Origin: Pseudomonadota bacterium
Lineage (GTDB): Bacteria > Pseudomonadota > Gammaproteobacteria > Burkholderiales > Burkholderiaceae_B
Assembly: GCA_023437255.1 (NCBI GenBank)
Contig: JAEZGR010000362.1
Coordinates: 1 to 7,353 of the forward strand
Direction of reading: 5' to 3'
Length of the DNA stretch: 7,353 nucleotides
The position numbers were made by a program, and so were the translations under genes. The notes beneath the pieces were generated by a model, which saw only the letters and a program-made list of their open reading frames with translations, was not told the DNA's origin and did not search any database. How positions within the stretch are numbered: position 1 is the first letter of the stretch; each line of letters begins with the position of its first letter. Positions 1 through 6,409 of the stretch are shown one piece after another.

Positions 1-431
1 GGATGATGCTCGCGGCCGATGACACGGGCTTGCCGGCGATCGCTCGAATCACCGAGCAGTTGCCCCCGCAAACGCAGGGCGAAGTGATCGTCGAAATACA
101 GAGCGCGGCCGATCAAATCCCCCTGAACATCCCTGCCGGAATGCGGCTGCGCTGGTTGCACCGCGAGCACCAGCGGCCAGGCGTCTCAACGTTGCTGCAG
201 GAAGCGATCCAGGCTTGCGACATACCTGCGGCAGGCGACCGTTTTGTCTGGGTGGCGGCAGAATTCTCCACGGCGCAGACCGTTCGCGCGTGGTTGCGCG
301 ACGGCCTGGGCTTCAGCGGCAAAGATCAGCTGGTGGTGGCTTATTGGCGCCACGGGATGGACGAAGCCACCATGAAAAGTGGCGGAAGGCGCGCCGCGCC
401 TATGAGTGAATCACCCAAGGCGGCTGAATGA
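1..431 (+). CDS. Siderophore-interacting protein (ferric-siderophore reductase), C-terminal part, 5' truncated by window edge
   Basis: This is the C-terminal NAD(P)H-binding half of a SIP/ViuB-type flavoprotein. The family reduces ferric siderophores in the cytoplasm to release iron. The reading frame is open to the left edge, so the ATG at position 3 is an internal Met, not the start. Counting from that Met, residues 4-14 give the family's 'ADDTGLPAIAR' motif (usual form D-E/D-T-A/G-L-P-A-I). 'VWVAAE' at 82-87 and 'AYWRHG' at 113-118 are the expected C-terminal signatures, followed by a short Ala/Ser-rich tail. About half of a usual 250-280 residue protein is missing, including the FAD-binding domain. 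The stop overlaps the start of the next gene (ATGA, 428-431), which implies translational coupling with the exporter. The promoter, and any Fur box, would lie outside the window. The family call is secure; the cognate siderophore cannot be told. Confidence 0.88.
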   Translation, partial: MMLAADDTGLPAIARITEQLPPQTQGEVIVEIQSAADQIPLNIPAGMRLRWLHREHQRPGVSTLLQEAIQACDIPAAGDRFVWVAAEFSTAQTVRAWLRDGLGFSGKDQLVVAYWRHGMDEATMKSGGRRAAPMSESPKAAE

Positions 432-1750
432 GTCGGCGGCGATGGCGCTGGCAAGGACTGTTCGCTGATCTTGAACCGCTTCGTCAGTCGCCGCCATTTC
501 GCGTTCTATACCTTGCACGTTCTGTATCCTTGCTGGCGATCTCGGTATTGGCGGTAGCCGTCGCCTGGCAGGTATACGCGTTGAGCGGTTCCTCGCTCCA
601 TGTCGCAGGCGTGACAGTCGCGCTGGCAACAGGCACTTTGGCGGGCTTGCTGTGGGGAGGCACACTCGCTGACCAGGGCGACCGTAGATTCATTATGATC
701 TGGGGCCGGGCGGCCTACGTGGGCGTTGTCTGTCTGCTATGGGCCAACAGTCTGCGGCCCGAGCCGGGCCTCGTTCTGATTTACCTGGCAACGCTGCTCA
801 GCGGCCTGACCAGTGGCTTCAGCGCACCTGCGCTCATGGCGGCACTGCCCCGCATGGTGCCCGATCATCATCTGGCGTCTGCCGGTGCGCTGAATGCGCT
901 GGCCATGGAGCTGGGGCGACTGATCGGCCCGCTGATCGCCGGCATGCTGCTCGCGCGAAGCAGCCCGGCCATGTGTTATGGCCTGGTGCTGATTGGTGCG
1001 GCACTGGTTCCGCTGCTGCTTGCACGGTTGCCTCGCGACCTGCTCCTGCCGGATCCGCAGACGGCACCACAGCACACTGCGCGTCGCCCCATGTTCCGCC
1101 AATGGGGTGAGGGCGTGCGTTATGTCACCCACGATCCGGTGATTGCCTGCCTGCTGGGGCTGGATCTCGTAGCGATGCTGTTCGTCAGCGTGCATACTGT
1201 GATGCCGCAGCTGGGCGACGCGGTGCTTTCGGGCGGACCCCAGATGGTGGGGTATCTGTATGCCGCGCCCGCTGTGGGCGCGCTGTTGGTTGCTGTCAGT
1301 TCGGGCTGGACACGGACGCTGGCGCGCCCGGGCCGGGTGGTGATCCTTTGCACTGTGCTTTGGGGCCTGGCGGTGATGCTGGCGGGTTTCGCGGCTGCAG
1401 GAGTCCGCGACGGCGGGAACGCGTGGGCGCCATGGCTGGTGCTGGCGTGTTTGGCAGTGAGCGGAATGACCGACACTGCTACCGACATTGTGCGCGGCGC
1501 ACTGCTGCAGTTGCACACGCCAGATCCGTTGCGGGGCCGGGTGTCTGCGCTGTGGTTGTTGCAAGGCTCGGTGGGGCCGGCCCTGGGTGGCTTGCAGGTG
1601 GCGGGGTTTGCCACACTGTGGTCGCCCTCTCGTGCGATGGTCGCCGGCGGCGCTTTGTGTGCCGGTGTGGTGTCGCTGGCGGTGGGGATGCCGGGCAGCC
1701 CGCTGCGCCGTTCACTGTGGCGCCTCGGGAGCAGGGCCGACGCAAAGTGA
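428..1750 (+). CDS. EntS-like MFS transporter, probable siderophore exporter
   Basis: A 440-residue inner-membrane major facilitator with many hydrophobic segments, spread over two bundles separated by a cytoplasmic linker around residues 200-235. The N-terminus (start of 'DLEPLRQSPPFRVLYLAR', residues 14-31) and the loop 2-3 motif 'GGTLADQGDRR' (77-87) match the pattern of E. coli EntS, the enterobactin exporter, as I remember it. So do 'PEPGLVLIYL' (111-120) and the C-terminal 'LLQLHTPDPLRGRVSALW' (359-376). EntS-type proteins export newly made siderophore by proton antiport. The ATG overlaps the stop of the upstream siderophore-reductase gene by 4 bases, so the two are very likely one iron-acquisition operon pairing export with intracellular iron release. 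A general drug-efflux role is the alternative, but the context favours a siderophore. No clear terminator follows; the next gene begins 25 bases downstream. Confidence 0.88.
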   Translation: MSRRRWRWQGLFADLEPLRQSPPFRVLYLARSVSLLAISVLAVAVAWQVYALSGSSLHVAGVTVALATGTLAGLLWGGTLADQGDRRFIMIWGRAAYVGVVCLLWANSLRPEPGLVLIYLATLLSGLTSGFSAPALMAALPRMVPDHHLASAGALNALAMELGRLIGPLIAGMLLARSSPAMCYGLVLIGAALVPLLLARLPRDLLLPDPQTAPQHTARRPMFRQWGEGVRYVTHDPVIACLLGLDLVAMLFVSVHTVMPQLGDAVLSGGPQMVGYLYAAPAVGALLVAVSSGWTRTLARPGRVVILCTVLWGLAVMLAGFAAAGVRDGGNAWAPWLVLACLAVSGMTDTATDIVRGALLQLHTPDPLRGRVSALWLLQGSVGPALGGLQVAGFATLWSPSRAMVAGGALCAGVVSLAVGMPGSPLRRSLWRLGSRADAK

Positions 1751-1763
1751 GCGGGGATTCGTG

Positions 1764-1769
1764 TAAGCT
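1764..1769 (+). promoter_or_regulatory. Possible -10 element (TAAGCT) placed for leaderless transcription of the C45 gene
   Basis: Only 25 bases separate the MFS stop from the ATG at 1776, and no good Shine-Dalgarno sequence is visible; the best candidate is GGG at 1773-1775, directly against the ATG. TAAGCT lies so that a start 7 bases downstream would fall on the A of the ATG, and the TG at 1762-1763 abuts it. No convincing -35 box is seen at the right distance (near 1741-1746). This is a weak, inferred call. Read-through from the upstream operon is the alternative. Confidence 0.25.
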
Positions 1770-1775
1770 TTTGGG

Positions 1776-2810
1776 ATGAACGAATCACGCAAACTCGCCA
1801 CCTTTACAGCCTCCGGGTCTCCCAAGGAAGTGGGCCTGGCGCTCGGCGCCTTCGGCAAGGCCGCGGTGCATGAATACCTCATCCATACGCCCGCCTGGGC
1901 CTCCGTCATGCAATGGCGCGACAGCACTCACGCCAGCGAACTCGAAGGCCTGACGCGCGAACTCTTCCCCCACGTCTGGCAGGAACTGGAAGGCCTTGCA
2001 CAGGGTCTGGAGCTGCCGCTCGAAGACGTATTTCTGTGGAACTGTCGCGGCGACCTCTGGGCAATGGCGCCCGAAGGATGCACGACGGTCATGTCCAGCG
2101 GGCCCGATGGGGTGCGCATCACGCACAACGAAGACGGTGATCCCGGCCTTGCTGGCTACTGCGGTATGGTGCTGGTCCAGCCCGAGGGTCAGCCCGCTTT
2201 CGCGTCGTTCGTATACCCCGGTTCGATTCCCGGCCACACCATTGCCGTGACGGCCAACGGTCTGGCCATGACCGTGAATAACGTCAGGTGGCTCGATGCC
2301 CAGTTGGGTGTGCCGCGCATGGTGCTTGCGCGAGCTGTATTGGCTGCCGATAGTCTCGCCAGAGCGATACAGCTCCTGCGCGAGTCACCTCGCGCGGGCG
2401 GCTTTCACCTGACCATCGCCGAGGCGCATGGCGCTCGCCTGGTCAGTGTGGAGTTCGGCCCCCATGTGTGCTCGGTGCTGAATGTCGACGGGGTGCATCT
2501 GCATGCCAACCACGCGGTGCATCCACAGGCGCGCAATCTGCCGCAGATCATTACCGGGTCTTCCGGGTTTCGGCAGATCAGGGGCGAGCAACTGATCGCC
2601 ACTGAGCCCGTCGACCCGCTCAAGGTGTTGTCGGACCAGGCCTCGGAACAGTACCCGATTTGCCGCAGAGACCCGGCCGACAGCGACAACGAGAATACGC
2701 TCGCCACCGCCGACATGCGCGTGGTTAATGGCGAAATCCTGTGGGAAGTGCGTACGTTGCCGACTCTTGCGCCCTGTTTCCGATTCCGCAACGCGACACT
2801 TATTTCGTAA
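1776..2810 (+). CDS. C45-family Ntn hydrolase (acyl-CoA:6-aminopenicillanic acid acyltransferase-like)
   Basis: A 344-residue protein with no signal peptide or membrane segment, so probably cytoplasmic. It has the hallmarks of peptidase family C45. These enzymes cleave themselves before a cysteine, and the new N-terminal Cys hydrolyses or transfers acyl groups at amide bonds. The self-cleavage pair is Gly101-Cys102 in 'PEGCTTVMS'. It is followed by 'HNEDGDP' (117-123), with Asp120, and by 'HANH' (243-246), with Asn245. From memory, fungal isopenicillin N acyltransferase uses Gly102-Cys103, Asp121 and Asn246, so the spacing is kept almost exactly. Cleavage would give an N-terminal alpha chain of about 101 residues and a beta chain of about 243. 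Bacterial members are not penicillin biosynthesis enzymes; some hydrolyse acyl-amino acids or acyl-homoserine lactones. Here the setting beside amine-catabolism genes suggests an acylated amine or amino acid. Family secure, substrate unknown. Confidence 0.85.
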   Translation: MNESRKLATFTASGSPKEVGLALGAFGKAAVHEYLIHTPAWASVMQWRDSTHASELEGLTRELFPHVWQELEGLAQGLELPLEDVFLWNCRGDLWAMAPEGCTTVMSSGPDGVRITHNEDGDPGLAGYCGMVLVQPEGQPAFASFVYPGSIPGHTIAVTANGLAMTVNNVRWLDAQLGVPRMVLARAVLAADSLARAIQLLRESPRAGGFHLTIAEAHGARLVSVEFGPHVCSVLNVDGVHLHANHAVHPQARNLPQIITGSSGFRQIRGEQLIATEPVDPLKVLSDQASEQYPICRRDPADSDNENTLATADMRVVNGEILWEVRTLPTLAPCFRFRNATLIS

Positions 2811-2838
2811 CACGCGGGGCCCGCGCGGCGGGCCCGTG
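2811..2838 (+). terminator. GC-rich hairpin just after the C45 stop codon, no T-tract
   Basis: A perfect 8-bp inverted repeat, GGGCCCGC (2817-2824) and GCGGGCCC (2828-2835), has a 3-base loop GCG. The outer CAC (2811-2813) and GTG (2836-2838) could pair across a 3-base bulge. It begins directly after the TAA. No run of T follows, so it does not fit a classical intrinsic terminator. It may instead protect the 3' end of the C45 mRNA, or weaken read-through into the IclR gene. Confidence 0.4.
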
Positions 2839-2849
2839 AACTGCCTATG

Positions 2850-2878
2850 GTATCTTCCCCGCGGAGGCAGGAGGATAC
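2850..2878 (+). promoter_or_regulatory. Hairpin that hides the Shine-Dalgarno of the IclR-family gene (or DNA operator)
   Basis: GTATCTTCC (2850-2858) pairs with GGAGGATAC (2870-2878) in RNA over 9 bp with one G-U pair and an 11-base loop. The right arm contains nearly all of AGGAGG (2869-2874), the ribosome binding site 11 bases before ATG 2886. A competing pairing, CTGCCT (2841-2846) with AGGCAG (2865-2870), would leave most of the ribosome site open. At the DNA level the same arms are an 8-of-9 inverted repeat and could be an autoregulatory operator. The pairing is read directly; its function is inference. Confidence 0.4.
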
Positions 2879-2885
2879 GAATAAC

Positions 2886-3659
2886 ATGGATAAAACTCTG
2901 CTCAAGGGGCTTATGGTGCTCGAAGCCATGAGCCAGCTTGACGGCGCACACTACACGCTCGATCGCATTGCGAAAGAAGTCGGCCTAACCCGCAGCAACG
3001 TGCATCGCACTTTGCAGACGCTGGCACATGCCGGCTATGTGCGTCGTGATCCGGACACGGGCGCCTACCAGTGCACGCTCAAGATGTTCGAACTGGGGTC
3101 ACGCCAGCTCGCCAGTCTCGACGTGCGCAAGATTGCCTTGCCGCACATGCGTGAACTCGCTCGCCTCACGGGTGAAACCGTGCATTTGTCGGTGCTCGAT
3201 GGATTCGACGTGGTGTACATCGACAAGATCGACAGCACGCAGCCGCTGCTCGCCTACTCGACCATTGGGGGCAGGGCGCCGGCCTACGCTGTGGCAACGG
3301 GGAAGGCGCTGCTGGCGTTCCAGGCGCCCGACTACATCGAGCATTACGCCGATCACCTGCAACAGCTCACCAACAACACGCACGTGTCGGTGCCCGATCT
3401 CAAACTCGAACTGCAAGCGGTGAAGTCCGAAGGTCATTCCATCAATCTGGGCGAATGGCGCGAGGGTATCGGCGGCGTGGCCGTGCCGATCTTCAACGGT
3501 TTCTCCCGCACCGTGGCGGCACTCGGTATTTCTGGCCCGCTTGATCGTCTGACGCGCGAGCGCATGCTTGAGCAGGCTTTACCCCTCAAGCATGCCGCCC
3601 GTGAAATATCGGCCTGCATGGGCTACGCGGGCGATTACTTCGGCATCGGCGCGCAGTAA
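2886..3659 (+). CDS. IclR-family transcriptional regulator
   Basis: A 257-residue DNA-binding protein with the two IclR domains. The N-terminal winged helix-turn-helix spans about residues 3-65: 'LKGLMVLEAM', then 'YTLDRIAKEVGLTRSNVHRT' (23-42) with the recognition helix near 34-46, and a wing around 'GYVRRDPDTGAYQC'. The C-terminal effector domain covers about 70-250 and includes 'AYAVATGKALLA' (133-144) and 'GEWREGIGGVAVPIF' (189-203). I chose ATG 2886 because AGGAGG (2869-2874) precedes it and the protein then begins at the usual point before the HTH; an in-frame ATG at 2847 would add 13 residues with no family support. IclR proteins bind small organic acids or related metabolites and repress or activate nearby catabolic genes. 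It lies between the C45 gene and the deacetylase operon, whose promoter region carries palindromes, so it is the likely regulator of one or both. Confidence 0.92.
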   Translation: MDKTLLKGLMVLEAMSQLDGAHYTLDRIAKEVGLTRSNVHRTLQTLAHAGYVRRDPDTGAYQCTLKMFELGSRQLASLDVRKIALPHMRELARLTGETVHLSVLDGFDVVYIDKIDSTQPLLAYSTIGGRAPAYAVATGKALLAFQAPDYIEHYADHLQQLTNNTHVSVPDLKLELQAVKSEGHSINLGEWREGIGGVAVPIFNGFSRTVAALGISGPLDRLTRERMLEQALPLKHAAREISACMGYAGDYFGIGAQ

Positions 3660-3728
3660 GCAGCCGTCCTTCCTGATTTCTCCTTTTCTGGTCTTCGACT
3701 AGGGATAACCCCTGGGCGCAAGGTAACT

Positions 3729-3746
3729 GCTTGACTCTGCTCAAGC
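3729..3746 (+). promoter_or_regulatory. Inverted repeat over the -35 box
   Basis: GCTTGA (3729-3734) and TCAAGC (3741-3746) form a perfect 6-bp inverted repeat with a 6-base spacer. It overlaps the -35 hexamer TTGACT (3731-3736). A protein bound here would block or contact RNA polymerase. Its arms differ from those of the quasi-palindromes downstream, so it may serve another regulator or be chance. Confidence 0.35.
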
Positions 3747-3760
3747 GAGGTCCGTATGAT
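3731..3760 (+). promoter_or_regulatory. Sigma70-type promoter for the deacetylase-aminotransferase-transport operon
   Basis: The -35 box TTGACT (3731-3736) and the -10 box TATGAT (3755-3760) each match the consensus at five of six positions and are separated by 18 bases. Transcription should begin near 3767. This leaves a leader of about 130 bases before the likely start codon at 3901. It is the best promoter match I found by eye, and it sits in the largest gap of the window (3660-3900). The rest of that gap shows no convincing terminator for the IclR gene and no gene. Confidence 0.65.
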
Positions 3761-3767
3761 CGACTTA

Positions 3768-3798
3768 CCAAATATGGGATATGAATCCTAATATTTGG
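3768..3798 (+). promoter_or_regulatory. Tandem quasi-palindromes at +1, candidate IclR operator
   Basis: Two similar AT-rich units, CCAAATATGG (3768-3777) and CCTAATATTTGG (3787-3798), are each nearly palindromic, with centres 20 bp apart, about two helical turns. Their outer parts also form a perfect 8-bp inverted repeat (CCAAATAT at 3768-3775, ATATTTGG at 3791-3798), with an inner GGAT/ATCC pair (3777-3780, 3785-3788). The AT-rich block stands out from the GC-rich surroundings. It begins one base after the expected transcription start, a typical repressor position. IclR proteins bind palindromes, often as paired dimers, so the neighbouring regulator is the obvious candidate. The exact protein is inference. 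Confidence 0.5.
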
Positions 3799-3900
3799 GA
3801 CGGCATCACGATGCGGGCTTGCGCTATTCCGCAACGGATACGCATGTGGCATCAGTACCCCTTGGGATGCCGTTGGCACCCTGACGAAGAGAGACATTCT

Positions 3901-4965
3901 GTGGCAATGCTTTTCACTTTCAATGCGGGTCACCAGCAGCACGCCCCCGCCGAAATCCTGATCCGCGGCAATCCCATCCCCAACTTCGAACAACCCGAGC
4001 GGCTCGAGCGGCTCAAGGCGCAATTACTCGCCGAGAACCACGAGCTGCAGGAAAGCAGAGCGTACTCCCGCAAGTGGGTCGCTGCGGTGCACGATATTGG
4101 ATACCTCAACTTTCTGGAAACAGCGCACGAACGCTGGACTGAATTCATGGCCGGGCAGGGTGCGAACAGCGACCGCCCATCGGCAGGCCTGATTCAGGCG
4201 CACGTCTTTGCGCATCACTCCTCGCGCGAAAAGCCCTCCTCGATCCAGGGGCAGGTGGGCTATTACCTCTCAGGCGGATCGTGCCCGGTTGACGCCGGTA
4301 CGTGGAAGGCCGCTCTGGGCTCGGTGGACACCGCGCTCAGTGCTGCCGACCTGGTCCTGGAAGGCGGTGCGCGCCACGCCTACGCCCTGTGCCGGCCGCC
4401 CGGCCATCACGCTTACGCCGATTTTGCGGGCGGGTTCTGCTACCTGAACAACGCAGCGGTTGCGGCCAACTATCTGGCCAAGAAGCTGGGCCGGGTGGCG
4501 ATTCTCGACGTCGATGCGCATCACGGCAACGGCACGCAATCGATCTTCTACGAACGTGACGACGTGCACTTTGTGTCGATTCATGGCGATCCCAATGTGC
4601 TGTTCCCCTTTTATGCCGGCTACGCCCATGAGCGCGGCAAGGGGGCGGGCCTGGGTCATAACCTGAACATTCCCCTGCCGCTGGGTACGGAAGACGAGGC
4701 ATTCCTCGCGGCCGTGCGCCAGGGCATGCAGTCGGTCGTGAACTACGGGCCGGACGCGCTGGTGATCTCGCTGGGCTTTGATGCCTACAAGGGCGATCCG
4801 GCCGCAGGTCTGGCGGTCAGCACCGAGGGTTTCGAGCAACTCGGCCGCATGATCGGCGGGTTCGACGGCCCGGTGTTGTTGATTCAGGAAGGCGGCTATG
4901 TCGTGCAGAAGCTCGCCGAAAACATGCAGGCTTTCCTCAAGGGTTTCCTGGGGCAGCGGCAGTAA
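3901..4965 (+). CDS. Acetylpolyamine amidohydrolase / histone deacetylase-family zinc hydrolase
   Basis: An arginase-deacetylase-fold zinc enzyme expected to remove acetyl (or other short acyl) groups from amines such as N-acetylputrescine or acetylcadaverine in the cytoplasm. Numbering from GTG 3901 (354 residues): the catalytic His pair is His169-His170 in 'RPPGHH'. The zinc ligands are Asp205 and His207 in 'LDVDAHHGNGTQ' and Asp294 in 'GFDAYKGDP'. The transition-state Tyr is Tyr333 in 'EGGY'. Each is offset by about 10 from the residues I recall for Mycoplana APAH (His158/159, Asp195, His197, Asp284, Tyr323). 'AEILIRGNPIPNFEQPER' (17-34) matches the APAH N-terminus, and the segment at about 77-113 sits where APAH has its dimerisation insert. 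GTG 3901 is preferred because AAGAGAGA (3887-3894) lies 6 bases upstream; ATG 3907 is the alternative. An in-frame ATG at 3781 would add 40 unconserved residues with no ribosome site. It is the first gene of the operon, 60 bases before the aminotransferase. Confidence 0.9.
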   Translation: MAMLFTFNAGHQQHAPAEILIRGNPIPNFEQPERLERLKAQLLAENHELQESRAYSRKWVAAVHDIGYLNFLETAHERWTEFMAGQGANSDRPSAGLIQAHVFAHHSSREKPSSIQGQVGYYLSGGSCPVDAGTWKAALGSVDTALSAADLVLEGGARHAYALCRPPGHHAYADFAGGFCYLNNAAVAANYLAKKLGRVAILDVDAHHGNGTQSIFYERDDVHFVSIHGDPNVLFPFYAGYAHERGKGAGLGHNLNIPLPLGTEDEAFLAAVRQGMQSVVNYGPDALVISLGFDAYKGDPAAGLAVSTEGFEQLGRMIGGFDGPVLLIQEGGYVVQKLAENMQAFLKGFLGQRQ

Positions 4966-4979
4966 ATCCCGTGCACGGC

Positions 4980-4999
4980 GCCGGGTCGTCTGGCCCGGC
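4980..4999 (+). other. Intercistronic stem-loop between deacetylase and aminotransferase genes
   Basis: GCCGGG (4980-4985) and CCCGGC (4994-4999) form a perfect 6-bp stem with an 8-base loop, 14 bases after the stop at 4963-4965. No T-run follows, so read-through is expected. An mRNA processing or stability role, or no function, is possible. Confidence 0.35.
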
Positions 5000-5025
5000 A
5001 CACATTCATTCAGAGAGAAGTGATC

Positions 5026-6396
5026 ATGCAAGTCGATAATGCAGTGAACGCCCTGGTTGAAAAGGATATTGCACACGTTGTGCACCCTTACACGAATCAG
5101 GCCCGGCACCTGGAAAAGGGCCCCAGCGTCATCGAGCGGGGCGATGGGTGCTACGTGTATGACAATCAAGGCAAGCGCTATCTCGAGGCGATGTCGGGTC
5201 TTTGGTGCGCGAGTCTGGGCTTTTCGGAGAAGCGTCTGGTTGCTGCCGCTCAGGCCCAGCTCGACACCCTGCCGTACTTCCACCTGTTCAACCATTATTC
5301 GCATCCGGCAGCCATTCAGCTGGCGGAGAAGCTCGCATCGATCGCTCCCAACGGTCTGAAGCACGTACTGTTTGCCAACTCGGGTTCCGAAGCAAACGAC
5401 TCGGCCGTGAAGATGGTCTGGTATTACCACAACGCGATCGGCAAGCCGCAGAAGAAGAAAATCATCGGCCGTCAGTTCGGCTATCACGGCGTGACCGTCG
5501 CCTCCGGCAGCCTCACCGGCCTGCCGCCCGTGCATGCGAACTTCGACCTGCCGATCGACCGCATCCTGCACACTTCGTGCCCCAGCTACTACCACCATGC
5601 ACTCGAAGGCGAATCCGAAGAGGCGTTCGCGACCCGCATGGCCAATGATCTCGAGCAGTTGATCGAGCGCGAGGGTGCCGACACGATCGGTGCTTTCATT
5701 GCCGAGCCCGTTATCGGCGCCGGTGGTGTATTGACACCGCCCAAGGGCTACTTCCAGAAGATCCAGGCGATTCTTAAGCGCCACGACATTCTGTTCATTG
5801 CCGACGAGGTGATTTGCGGTTTCGGTCGAACCGGCCAGATGTTCGGCTGCAATACCTACGGCATCGAGCCCGACATGATGACCGTGGCCAAGGGCCTTTC
5901 GGCTGCCTATCAGCCGATCTCGGCGCTGATCTTCAGCGATGCCATCAAGCAGGCGCTGGTCGATGTCGGCAGCAAGCAGAGCATGTTTGCGCACGGCGTC
6001 ACCTACTCCGCACATCCCGTGTGTGCGGCGGTTGCACTCGAAACCCTGCGTATCTATGAAGACGACGACATCGTCGGCAAGGTGCAGGCCATCGCCCCGT
6101 ACTTTCAGCAACGCCTTTCCGAGCTGCAGGATCACCCGTTGGTCAGCAACACCCGTGGCGTGGGCTTGCTCGGCGGCGTTGAGATCGTGAAGGACAAGGC
6201 CAGCCGTACCCCGTTCCCGGCCGAGCTCGATATCTGCAACTGGATCCAGCGTCGTTGCGCCGATTACGGCGTGATCGTCCGCGCGATCCGCCAGTCTGTT
6301 GCCTTGTGCCCGCCGCTTATCGTGACGGCTGCTCAGGTCGACGAGATCTTCGACGCCTTGGAAAAGGCGCTCGACGACGCAGCACGCGAACACTAA
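5026..6396 (+). CDS. Class III PLP-dependent aminotransferase, probable omega-amine (polyamine):pyruvate transaminase
   Basis: A 456-residue fold-type I aminotransferase of full family length. It moves a terminal amino group from a diamine or omega-amino acid to a keto acid, usually pyruvate, giving an aldehyde. Numbering from ATG 5026: 'GLWC' at 58-61 holds the Trp60 typical of omega-transaminases, and 'NSGSEAND' (118-125) is the phosphate-binding loop. Tyr153 in 'GYHG' stacks on the cofactor. Asp260 in 'ADEVICGFGRTG' pairs with the pyridine nitrogen. Lys289 in 'VAKGLS' forms the Schiff base. 'VRAIRQS' near 418-424 holds the candidate substrate-carboxylate Arg (Arg419). It resembles Pseudomonas SpuC (putrescine:pyruvate aminotransferase) in length and motifs as I recall them. 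ATG 5026 fits GAGAGAAG (5013-5020) at 5 bases; a GTG at 5020 would lie on the ribosome site. Next to the deacetylase it most simply uses the deacetylated amine. Gamma-aminobutyrate or beta-alanine are alternative substrates. Confidence 0.9.
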   Translation: MQVDNAVNALVEKDIAHVVHPYTNQARHLEKGPSVIERGDGCYVYDNQGKRYLEAMSGLWCASLGFSEKRLVAAAQAQLDTLPYFHLFNHYSHPAAIQLAEKLASIAPNGLKHVLFANSGSEANDSAVKMVWYYHNAIGKPQKKKIIGRQFGYHGVTVASGSLTGLPPVHANFDLPIDRILHTSCPSYYHHALEGESEEAFATRMANDLEQLIEREGADTIGAFIAEPVIGAGGVLTPPKGYFQKIQAILKRHDILFIADEVICGFGRTGQMFGCNTYGIEPDMMTVAKGLSAAYQPISALIFSDAIKQALVDVGSKQSMFAHGVTYSAHPVCAAVALETLRIYEDDDIVGKVQAIAPYFQQRLSELQDHPLVSNTRGVGLLGGVEIVKDKASRTPFPAELDICNWIQRRCADYGVIVRAIRQSVALCPPLIVTAAQVDEIFDALEKALDDAAREH

Positions 6397-6409
6397 CAAC
6401 ATCGACAGC

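Noticed and set aside
737..1564. A 275-codon - strand open frame antisense to the MFS gene
   Set aside because: Low-complexity, Arg/Gln/His-rich translation with no motif; a shadow of the exporter gene.
1776..2810. Involvement in penicillin biosynthesis
   Set aside because: The annotation name of the family comes from the fungal enzyme; no synthetase or oxidase for beta-lactam formation is present and the neighbours point to amine metabolism.
2847..2885. Longer IclR start at ATG 2847
   Set aside because: It would add 13 unconserved residues encoded across the hairpin and Shine-Dalgarno; ATG 2886 follows AGGAGG and gives the family-typical start.
3768..3777. CCAAATATGG fits the eukaryotic CArG-box consensus
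   Set aside because: MADS-box/SRF factors are not expected in this bacterial setting; the match is a by-product of an AT-rich palindrome.
3781..3900. N-terminal extension of the deacetylase from ATG 3781
   Set aside because: No ribosome site at usable spacing, the sequence overlaps the operator-like palindromes, and the family N-terminus begins only at about 3907.
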